DNA from: Paenibacillus_AB hodogayensis
GTDB lineage: Bacteria > Bacillota > Bacilli > Paenibacillales > NBRC-103111
NCBI RefSeq assembly: GCF_039536325.1
Contig: NZ_BAAAYO010000014.1
Location: forward strand, 372,001-436,000
Direction: 5' to 3'
DNA: 64,000 nucleotides
In this document: piece by piece, positions 16,875 to 23,518 of the stretch
Position numbering within the stretch: position 1 is the first letter of the stretch
Layout of the letters: each line of letters opens with the position of its first letter
Position numbers and translations under genes: made by a program
The notes under the pieces: model-generated
Databases searched by the model: none
Told to the model about the DNA's origin: nothing
The model's input: only the letters and a program-made list of their open reading frames with translations

Positions 16875-17909
16875 TCAGCTTGTGAGCAGCGACGAATCGC
16901 CCACCATCTCGGCAAAGGCCGCGATCACCTTCTCCGGAGAAGGCAAATACAACGCTTCCAGCGGCGGCGAATACGGTACCGGCGTGTGCGGCGCGGTTAT
17001 GCGCTTAATCGGCGCATCCAACAGATCGAATCCTTTATCGGCTACCAGCGCGGCAATATCGGTCGCCATGTTGCAGCGCGGATTCGCTTCATCGATAATA
17101 ATGAGCCGATTCGTCTTGGCAACCGAGTTCAAGATGCTCGATTCGTCCAGCGGAGACAAGCTGCGCGGATCCACAATCTCCGTCTCAATGCCTTTAGCGG
17201 ACAAACGGGAAGCCGCCTGCTGCGCCACCTGCACCATCTTGCCGATAGCCACGATCGTCAGATCCTGTCCTTGGCGCTTCACATCGGCCTTACCCAGCGG
17301 GATCGTGTAATACCCTTTGGGCACTTCTCCCTTGGTGTAATACATCGACTTGTCTTCGAAGAAAACAACCGGATCGTCGTCTTCGATCGCAGCCAATAAC
17401 AAGCCCTTGGCGTCATACGGCGTAGAAGGCACGACAACCTTCAACCCCGGAATATGGGTAAATAACGCATACAGCGATTGCGAATGTTGGGCCGCGGCCT
17501 GCAAGCCGGCTCCGTGCGTCGTACGAATCGTAACCGGGACTTTGGCTTTGCCGCCAAACATATAGCGGAACTTGGCCCCCTGGTTCATGACCTGATCCAG
17601 ACAAGTCCCGATGAAATCGTTGAACATCAGCTCGGCGATCGGACGCAATCCGGTAATAGCGGCGCCCATTGCAGCGCCCATATAGCCCGCCTCGGCGATC
17701 GGCGTATCGATCACCCGCTCGCGGCCAAACTGCTGGACCAATCCTTTGGTCACGACGAAGGAACCGCCCCACGCCTCATCGTCTTGCAAATGGTCCACAT
17801 CGGCGCCTCCGGCGACATCCTCACCCATCAAAATGACGTTAGGATCGGCCTTCATCGCGATTTCAATCGCTTCGTTGATCGCTTCTGCAAATGTAATGAT
17901 TCTTGACAT
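16875..17909 (-). CDS. TPP-dependent dehydrogenase E1 beta subunit (AcoB-like)
   Basis: A 344-residue transketolase-like beta subunit with ILMGEDVAGGADV near the N-terminus (TPP-contacting glutamate), IRTTHGAG, HSQSLYALFTHIPGLKVVVPSTP, and a C-terminal transketolase domain (DLTIVAIGKMV, ETEIVDPRSLSPLD). With the alpha subunit it forms the TPP-binding heterotetramer that cleaves a 2-oxo acid or an acyloin such as acetoin. ATG 17909 follows GGGAGG. It is separated by 18 bp from the alpha gene. Confidence 0.93.
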   Translation of the reverse strand: MSRIITFAEAINEAIEIAMKADPNVILMGEDVAGGADVDHLQDDEAWGGSFVVTKGLVQQFGRERVIDTPIAEAGYMGAAMGAAITGLRPIAELMFNDFIGTCLDQVMNQGAKFRYMFGGKAKVPVTIRTTHGAGLQAAAQHSQSLYALFTHIPGLKVVVPSTPYDAKGLLLAAIEDDDPVVFFEDKSMYYTKGEVPKGYYTIPLGKADVKRQGQDLTIVAIGKMVQVAQQAASRLSAKGIETEIVDPRSLSPLDESSILNSVAKTNRLIIIDEANPRCNMATDIAALVADKGFDLLDAPIKRITAPHTPVPYSPPLEALYLPSPEKVIAAFAEMVGDSSLLTS

Positions 17910-17927
17910 GATATATCCTCCCGATCA

Positions 17928-18914
17928 TTAGTAAGAAACGTAAACGTCTTCGTACAGCACCTTGTCTTCCGGATACGGGCTTTCTTCGGCAAACCGCACC
18001 GCTTCCCGAATTTGCGCATCGACCGCTTGCTCGATTCCCGCTGTTTCTTCTAACGACAGCAGGCCGTTCTGGAGTACGTATTGTTTGAACAGGACAATGG
18101 CATCCCGTTCGTTTTCCTCTTTTGTTTCCTCATCGGTTTTATAGGTCTGGGTATCCCCTTCAAAATGGCCATAGTTGCGGAAGGTAATGCATTCGATGAG
18201 CGTCGGCCCCTCACCGTTACGCGCCCGGTCAATCGCCGTTTGCGCCGCCTCGTATACGGCTATTACGTCCTTTCCGTCCACGATTACTCCCGGAATATTA
18301 TAGGCATGCGCCCGGTCGGCAATATGCGTGCAGCTGGAGGCGTATTCGAAGGTCGTCGCCTCCCCGTAGCCATTGTTCTCCGCGACAAAGATGACCGGCA
18401 GCTTCCAGATCGCCGCCTGATTCAACGACTCGTGAAACGTCCCTTGGTTGTTGGCGCCATCCCCGAAGAAGCAGCAGCTGACCGCTTGCGTTTTCTTGAT
18501 TTTGGCTGTCAATGCCGCACCGGTCGCGATCGGAAATCCGCCCCCGACAATCCCGTTTGCCCCCAGCATCCCTTTGTCCAAATCCGCAATATGCATGGAA
18601 CCGCCTCTGCCTTTGCAAATCCCTGTCGCCTTGCCGTACAATTCCGCCATCATGCCATTGATATCGCATTCTTTGGCAATGCAATGCCCATGCCCGCGAT
18701 GGGTGCTGGTGATCGTATCCCGATCGTTCAAATGGGCACAGACGCCCACGGCCACCGCCTCCTGACCCGCGTACAAATGTACGAATCCCGGCAAGCTTCC
18801 TTTGGAAAATTCATGATGGATTGCATCTTCAAATTTGCGGATTTCCAACATCTTCGTGTACATCCATTTCGCCTTTTCGCCGGAAACTACAGCTTTCTCG
18901 CCATCCCTTGTCAT
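17928..18914 (-). CDS. TPP-dependent dehydrogenase E1 alpha subunit (AcoA-like)
   Basis: A 328-residue E1 alpha with the thiamine diphosphate motif starting GDGANNQG and ending PVIFVAENN, plus HLYAGQEAVAVG and TSTHRGHGHCIAKE, all typical of the acetoin dehydrogenase/short E1 alpha group. The phosphorylation-loop serines of mitochondrial PDH are not relevant here. AAGGAG precedes ATG 18914. It is the second gene of the sigma-54 operon, right after the permease. Sigma-54 control of such complexes is known for acetoin operons, but the extra Rieske and aldehyde dehydrogenase genes are not part of acetoin use. Confidence 0.92.
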   Translation of the reverse strand: MTRDGEKAVVSGEKAKWMYTKMLEIRKFEDAIHHEFSKGSLPGFVHLYAGQEAVAVGVCAHLNDRDTITSTHRGHGHCIAKECDINGMMAELYGKATGICKGRGGSMHIADLDKGMLGANGIVGGGFPIATGAALTAKIKKTQAVSCCFFGDGANNQGTFHESLNQAAIWKLPVIFVAENNGYGEATTFEYASSCTHIADRAHAYNIPGVIVDGKDVIAVYEAAQTAIDRARNGEGPTLIECITFRNYGHFEGDTQTYKTDEETKEENERDAIVLFKQYVLQNGLLSLEETAGIEQAVDAQIREAVRFAEESPYPEDKVLYEDVYVSY

Positions 18915-18947
18915 CGTTTCATCTCTCCTTGTTCGTCCAATAGATCC

Positions 18948-20327
18948 TCAGCTCTTCACAACGGCGTCGGAGGTTTGGTCATTTTGAATTTTCACTTTAT
19001 TTTTCAATAGCAGGTAGTACAGCAAGCCAGGCACCGTCAGCGCAATCACCCACGTAATGTCCGCGCCCCCCATGGCCTTGGATACAAACCCTTCGTAGAA
19101 CGACATCGTCATAAAAGGCAGCTCCATCAAAATCGTTGCCGCATACGTGAACAAGCTCGTCCAGTTGTACCGGCCGTAAATCCCATTCTTGTCGAATATA
19201 TCGGGAATGCTGTATTTGCCTCTGCGCATGACATAATAATCGACGAGATTAATCGCGGTCCACGGCAAGAGGAAATATTGCAGCAGCAGCACCAAATTGG
19301 AGTAGTATGCCATGAAATTGCCTTGTCCAAAAATTTGAATCGTCGCTCCGGCGGACATCGCCAGGAACAAAATCAGAAATTTGATCCTTTTGGTCACCTT
19401 GAACTCCTTGATCGAAATCATAAACGTCGTCGTCGACATAAACGCTCCGTACAAATTCAAGACATTGCCGGCCGCCAAGCCCGTGAAAATCACAATATAG
19501 ACGATCAGCGTGTACGGGCCGAACAACGAAGCAATATTCACACTGGCGTTATCCATAAAGTCGGGAATGGCCGCCCCAAGCAGCGCACCCAGCAGCATCA
19601 TCCAGACGGTGCCCAGGACGCTGCCGACATACGTATACCCGAACGTCTGTTTGGCCGGGGTATTGCTCGGCAAGTATCTCGCGTAGTCCGCTACATACGG
19701 AGCGTACGTAATCTGCCAAGCCGCGGCAATACTCAAGAAAAGCATGAACGTCCCGAAATTGACACCGCCCGTCGGCGACCATGCCCCTGCCGGGAAGCCT
19801 TGACTAATGATCAATATCGTAACCGCCGTAAAAATAAGGGCGGAGAAGATCGACAAGTATTTGGCCATCGAATGAATAAAATCATAGCCGATGAACGTCA
19901 CGATCAGCGTCAGAATACTGGCTATAATAATAGCCGAGTTGCTGCTTACCGGAAGGACGGCCTTGATCGTATCCACTTCCAGCAAGCCGTTAGCCGCCAT
20001 AAACCCGACGTACATCAAAATCACCAGAATGATGGGGAAAATCGCTCCGATGACGCCAAATTGCGCCCGGCTCTGGATCATTTGCGGGATTCCCAGCTGC
20101 GGGCCTTGAGCGGAATGGGAGGCCATAAAGATCCCGCCGATCAAGTTGCCCAATATAATGGCGGTAAAGCACCAGAACAGATTGAGTCCCATCGTCACGC
20201 CCAATGCGCCCGTGACCAGCGTCACCACGGTCATATTGGCATTGAACCAGACCGTAAACAAGCTTTTCGGACTCCCATGGCGTTCTTCTTCCGGAATAAA
20301 ATCGATACTGCGACGTTCTATCTCCAT
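18948..20327 (-). CDS. NCS1-family (cytosine/purine/allantoin-type) permease
   Basis: About 12 membrane segments in 459 residues. The N-terminus (RRSIDFIPEEERHGSPKSLFTVWFNANM) and QMIQSRAQFG, plus YVADYARYLP in the middle, mark the nucleobase:cation symporter-1 family, which takes up N-heterocycles such as cytosine, allantoin, hydantoins or vitamins. It is the first gene of the operon, so its cargo is probably the pathway substrate. The start is taken as ATG 20327 (MEIERR), eight bases after GGGGGG; two in-frame ATGs at 20333 and 20345 are possible. The sigma-54 promoter lies about 155 bp upstream. Confidence 0.9.
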   Translation of the reverse strand: MEIERRSIDFIPEEERHGSPKSLFTVWFNANMTVVTLVTGALGVTMGLNLFWCFTAIILGNLIGGIFMASHSAQGPQLGIPQMIQSRAQFGVIGAIFPIILVILMYVGFMAANGLLEVDTIKAVLPVSSNSAIIIASILTLIVTFIGYDFIHSMAKYLSIFSALIFTAVTILIISQGFPAGAWSPTGGVNFGTFMLFLSIAAAWQITYAPYVADYARYLPSNTPAKQTFGYTYVGSVLGTVWMMLLGALLGAAIPDFMDNASVNIASLFGPYTLIVYIVIFTGLAAGNVLNLYGAFMSTTTFMISIKEFKVTKRIKFLILFLAMSAGATIQIFGQGNFMAYYSNLVLLLQYFLLPWTAINLVDYYVMRRGKYSIPDIFDKNGIYGRYNWTSLFTYAATILMELPFMTMSFYEGFVSKAMGGADITWVIALTVPGLLYYLLLKNKVKIQNDQTSDAVVKS

Positions 20328-20481
20328 ACCCATAACCCCCCACATTTCATAGCGAGATTCAATGATTGCGCTTTCGTAAACAACAAGACCACAGACTCGA
20401 CCTCACGCAGCGGCGGGGAATGGACCCAGCCCTCCTCTCTCCCGTATTCCTTTCTTTTTTCCTCGCCTCACTCAAGTATGT

Positions 20482-20497
20482 AGCAATTATCGTGCCA
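20482..20497 (-). promoter_or_regulatory. Sigma-54 (-24/-12) promoter of the catabolic operon
   Basis: On the minus strand the sequence TGGCAC-GATAA-TTGCT matches the TGGCAC-N5-TTGCW consensus at every fixed position with correct GG/GC spacing. It lies upstream of the NCS1 permease gene and downstream of an activator-like inverted repeat. Confidence 0.9.
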
Positions 20498-20549
20498 ATA
20501 TAACTTTAGCGCCAGTACAGGGCCCGCGGCGGTTAAAGCACGTACAATT

Positions 20550-20567
20550 CGAGTCATTTATGACTCG
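20550..20567. promoter_or_regulatory. Upstream activator site for the sigma-54 operon
   Basis: A perfect inverted repeat CGAGTCA-TTTA-TGACTCG centred about 70 bp upstream of the -24/-12 promoter. It shares the GAGTYANNTATRACTC core with the repeat at 9161-9182 upstream of the activator gene. A further half-site-like GACTCA is at 20581. Confidence 0.75.
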
Positions 20568-20627
20568 ACATTTCAATTTCGACTCACTTCCCTTAGCTTG
20601 GACGACCATCGGGAAAAATATGAAAGA

Positions 20628-20653
20628 AGACCCCTTCATGATTGAAGGGGTCT
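20628..20653 (-). terminator. Terminator of the GntR-ABC operon
   Basis: An 11-bp perfect stem (AGACCCCTTCA/TGAAGGGGTCT) with a 4-nt loop lies 63 bp after the permease gene that ends at 20716. On the minus strand it is followed by TCTTTC, a weak T tract. Confidence 0.75.
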
Positions 20654-20715
20654 TTGAACGAATGATGTGGAAGTCCGTTACATACATAAAGGGATGGCCT
20701 TGCTGCTCAGACATT

Positions 20716-21399
20716 TTAATGCGTCCTTCCTTTTGTAAAAAGCCAGCCGCCGGCCACGAAAACGAAATAAAGCAGCAGGTTCAATCCGACGCCCGCCAGC
20801 AGCGAGCCGTTGAATAACAAGGTTTTGAAAAACAAAGCGACATGAACGCGCAGCGAAGGGATCGCCGTTCCGATCGGGATCGCCGCGATAAGCACCGCTC
20901 CAAGCAGCCAGCCGATAGGGTGGTAGTAACCGGAGATCAGCATGCTGAGCAGCGCCATCACCATCAAATAAAAGACGATTTGGTAAAGAAAAGAGCCTGC
21001 CACCCCGAAGTCGTACCAATGAAATGCTTCGACAAGATCGACGGTATCCGTATAATTGCGGATCACATTCACTTCAAGCACATGCCATAAAGAAATGAAC
21101 AATGCGATAGCCGCTGCCCAGAAGGCAAAGACGAATTGAAGCCCCATAAAATATTGCTCTCGGCTTGCGCCCAAATGTACGATGCGTTTGTAATAACGAA
21201 GCGGCAGCACGATAGCGAGGAAGAGCAAAATAAGAAGGAGCACGTTGCCGCTCGACAGGCTGGTATTCCGCGTGTTGTCGGTAAAGAAACCAACAATGAA
21301 CTCCGCCAGTCTGCCAAGCAGGAGAGCAATAATGACGCACCAGATGTAAATCTTCATTTGCAAATAGGTTGCCTTTACATGAACGGCCGCTGCCCCCAC
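20716..21399 (-). CDS. ABC-2-like membrane permease paired with a GntR-linked ATPase
   Basis: About six hydrophobic segments in 227 residues, including LLLILLFLAIVLPLRYYKRIVHLGASREQYFMG, which resembles permeases of small GntR-regulated ABC exporters. The start is taken as GTG 21399, eight bases after GGGAGG and immediately after the ATPase stop codon. The gene forms a three-gene operon with the GntR regulator and ATPase, the layout of YtrA-type loci in Firmicutes, often linked to cell-wall antibiotic stress. The substrate is unknown. Confidence 0.75.
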   Translation of the reverse strand: MGAAAVHVKATYLQMKIYIWCVIIALLLGRLAEFIVGFFTDNTRNTSLSSGNVLLLILLFLAIVLPLRYYKRIVHLGASREQYFMGLQFVFAFWAAAIALFISLWHVLEVNVIRNYTDTVDLVEAFHWYDFGVAGSFLYQIVFYLMVMALLSMLISGYYHPIGWLLGAVLIAAIPIGTAIPSLRVHVALFFKTLLFNGSLLAGVGLNLLLYFVFVAGGWLFTKGRTH

Positions 21400-21400
21400 T

Positions 21401-22270
21401 TTACTGACCTCCCTCAATCAAATACGAGAAAAACTTTTGAAGCGTCAGATTCTCAATCGAAATGTTCATCTCGCGCGCCTGCTGCCTATCCCCGTCGTCC
21501 AGCTTTGCATAAAGGGCGGCAATGGTGCCGTGGCCATAGGCTTCCGTATTCAGTACCCGCTTTCCGGCTGTAAACGAAGCCACCGCTTCCGAATTTCCCC
21601 GAATCAGATAAGCTTCCATCCGGATCCGTTCCATCTCATCGTGAAGTAGGAGCGATCCGGCTTCAAGGATATACACTCTTTCTGCGACCGGGGCGATTTC
21701 GTCAATCAAATGCGTAGACAGTAAAATCGTGCGAGGGTAATTGGCGTAATCCTCCAGAAGCGCTTTGTAAAACTTTTCCCGCATCAAGACATCAAGTCCG
21801 AGTACCGGCTCGTCGTATAACGTCAGCGGCGCCCGGCTGGCCAGACCGATGATATTGCCTACGAGCGATTGCATCCCTCTCGAAAGCTGTCTAATTTTTT
21901 GGCGCGGATCGATCCGAAACGTTTGGAGCAGCTCGTGAGCAAACGTCCAATCCCAATGTGGATGAAATTTCGCGGCAAACTGCAAATTGTCGATAACCCG
22001 CGCTCCCCCGAAGTGCTTGTTTTCTTCGCGCACGAAACAGAAATCTTTCGGAAGTTCGCCTCTGCCCAGCTTTTTCCCTCTTACCTCGATTGTGCCGCCG
22101 TCCGGAAAAATGCCGCCCGCGATCATGTTGAGCAGCGTCGTTTTACCGGCGCCGTTTCGCCCGAGAAGGCCGTAAATGACGTTTTCCTCCAACTGCATAT
22201 CCAGATTCCGCAACGCGTAAGTTCGACCGTATTGTTTGTTAACATGGCTGCAAGTCAACGCTATGCTCAC
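21401..22270 (-). CDS. ABC transporter ATP-binding protein (YtrB-like)
   Basis: A 289-residue ATPase with Walker A GRNGAGKTTLL (about 36-46), a Q-loop region, the signature RQLSRGMQSLVG (a divergent form of LSGGQ), Walker B TLYDEPVLGLD and the switch histidine in LLSTHLIDE. The C-terminal 80 residues are a regulatory extension seen in exporter ATPases. The start is GTG 22270 after GAAGGAACC. It lies 7 bp after the GntR gene and is immediately followed by its permease. Confidence 0.92.
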   Translation of the reverse strand: MSIALTCSHVNKQYGRTYALRNLDMQLEENVIYGLLGRNGAGKTTLLNMIAGGIFPDGGTIEVRGKKLGRGELPKDFCFVREENKHFGGARVIDNLQFAAKFHPHWDWTFAHELLQTFRIDPRQKIRQLSRGMQSLVGNIIGLASRAPLTLYDEPVLGLDVLMREKFYKALLEDYANYPRTILLSTHLIDEIAPVAERVYILEAGSLLLHDEMERIRMEAYLIRGNSEAVASFTAGKRVLNTEAYGHGTIAALYAKLDDGDRQQAREMNISIENLTLQKFFSYLIEGGQ

Positions 22271-22277
22271 GGTTCCT

Positions 22278-22646
22278 TCAACCCTTTCTCAACTGTTTGA
22301 TCATGTCCATGATCTCTTCGGTGGTCAGCTCGAGCTTGTCGGCTTCATCCAGCAAATTGGACAACAGTTCCTTGTAGAAACGATCTCTGCGCTTCTTCTG
22401 AATGTTCTGTTTCGCATGAGTCGCCACATACATGCCAAGCCCTCTTTTTTTGTACAGGATCCCTTCATTTACGAGCAGACTGATCCCCTTCACCACGGTC
22501 GCCGGATTAATTTGAAACAGCTGAGAGAACTGAGCCACAGAAAGAACCTGCTCGTCCACTCGGAAAGTGCCGTTCAGAATATCGTCCTCAATGATATGGG
22601 CGACCTGTTGAAAAATCGGTTGCTTATCGTCGAAAGTGATGTTCAT
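22278..22646 (-). CDS. GntR-family regulator, YtrA subfamily
   Basis: The 122-residue protein is a winged helix (about 10-75: PIFQQVAHIIEDDILNGTFRVDEQVLSVAQFSQLFQINPATVVKGISLLVNEGILYKKRGLGMYV) followed by a short helical dimerisation tail, the YtrA type. It is first in an operon with an ATPase and a permease and divergent from an ABC/FtsX exporter. GAGGGA precedes ATG 22646. Two mirror-image 14-bp elements in the divergent region are its probable operators, so it likely represses both sides until envelope stress or an antibiotic is sensed. Confidence 0.93.
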   Translation of the reverse strand: MNITFDDKQPIFQQVAHIIEDDILNGTFRVDEQVLSVAQFSQLFQINPATVVKGISLLVNEGILYKKRGLGMYVATHAKQNIQKKRRDRFYKELLSNLLDEADKLELTTEEIMDMIKQLRKG

Positions 22647-22666
22647 TCCCTCACCATTCAGCTTAT

Positions 22667-22680
22667 TTAGTATGTTACTT
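22667..22680. promoter_or_regulatory. GntR operator copy 1
   Basis: TTAGTATGTTACTT lies 21 bp upstream of the GntR start codon and is the exact reverse complement of the element at 22767-22780. Confidence 0.6.
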
Positions 22681-22728
22681 ACCTAGCGTACCATAATTTA
22701 TGGGATATGCCGACCGTCGGACCGGTTA

Positions 22729-22757
22729 TTGACAACGATTTGCGGATGAATTATAGT
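22729..22757 (+). promoter_or_regulatory. Sigma-A promoter of the ABC/FtsX exporter
   Basis: TTGACA (22729-22734) and TATAGT (22752-22757) are separated by 17 bp, 54 bp before the GTG start of the exporter ATPase. Confidence 0.8.
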
Positions 22758-22766
22758 GTGCTACAT

Positions 22767-22780
22767 AAGTAACATACTAA
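22767..22780. promoter_or_regulatory. GntR operator copy 2, at the exporter transcription start
   Basis: AAGTAACATACTAA is the exact reverse complement of the element at 22667-22680. It begins 9 bp after the -10 box of the plus-strand promoter, so a bound repressor would block initiation there. Confidence 0.6.
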
Positions 22781-22811
22781 CATACATAAGACGATTTGGG
22801 GAGATGTCCGC

Positions 22812-23516
22812 GTGAAAAAGTTGATCGAATTCAAAAACGTTTCGAAAGAATACAACCTGGGAGAAGTACCGATCAAGGCTCTTGATCGTGTGGATTTTTC
22901 CATATCGGAGGGAGAATTCGTCGTTATTTTGGGCGCAAGCGGGGCCGGTAAAAGTACCATTTTGAATATACTTGGCGGTATGGATACGGCTACCTCGGGT
23001 CAGGTGCTGGTTGGCGATCAAGAAATAACAAAATTCAACGAAAAAAAATTAACGCAATATCGCGGCGAAAACGTGGGCTTCGTCTTTCAATTTTATAACT
23101 TGATTCCGAATTTAAACGCTCTGGAGAACGTCGAATTTGCCACGGAAGTATGTAAAAACCATTTGGACGCCAAAGACATTTTAACAAAAGTCGGCTTAGA
23201 GAACCGTATCCAAAACTTCCCCTCCCAGCTCTCCGGAGGAGAACAACAAAGAGTGGCTATCGCTAGAGCGGTTGCCAAAAATCCTTTGCTTTTACTTTGC
23301 GATGAACCCACCGGAGCTTTGGATTATGTGACAGGCAAGTCCGTCTTAAAGCTTCTTCAAGATTTGAACAAGGAAACGAAAAAATGCGTCGTCTTGGTCA
23401 CGCATAATTCCGCTATTGCTCCTATGGCGGATAAAATCATTAAGGTAAAAAGCGGGACGATCGAAAGCGTTACGATCAATGAGGAAAAACAAAGCGTTGA
23501 AGGGATCGAGTGGTAA
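22812..23516 (+). CDS. ABC transporter ATP-binding protein (MacB/LolD type)
   Basis: A 234-residue ATPase with Walker A GASGAGKST (about 38-46), QFYNLIPNLNALENVEFATE after the Q-loop, signature LSGGEQQRVAIARA, Walker B LLLLCDEPTGALD and the switch His in VTHNS. The MacB/LolD-like group always pairs with FtsX-fold permeases, and such a permease starts 2 nt after this gene. The start is GTG 22812 with GGGGAG upstream. It exports a peptide, lipid or antibiotic; the cargo is unknown. It is more AT-rich than the genes to its left, which suggests transfer. Control by the divergent GntR protein is inferred from the operators. Confidence 0.93.
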   Translation: MKKLIEFKNVSKEYNLGEVPIKALDRVDFSISEGEFVVILGASGAGKSTILNILGGMDTATSGQVLVGDQEITKFNEKKLTQYRGENVGFVFQFYNLIPNLNALENVEFATEVCKNHLDAKDILTKVGLENRIQNFPSQLSGGEQQRVAIARAVAKNPLLLLCDEPTGALDYVTGKSVLKLLQDLNKETKKCVVLVTHNSAIAPMADKIIKVKSGTIESVTINEEKQSVEGIEW

Positions 23517-23518
23517 TA

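Noticed and set aside
19278..20483. Plus-strand open frame of 401 codons
   Set aside because: It is antisense to the NCS1 permease and continues over the sigma-54 promoter region. Its sequence is rich in Arg, His and Gln with no recognisable fold.
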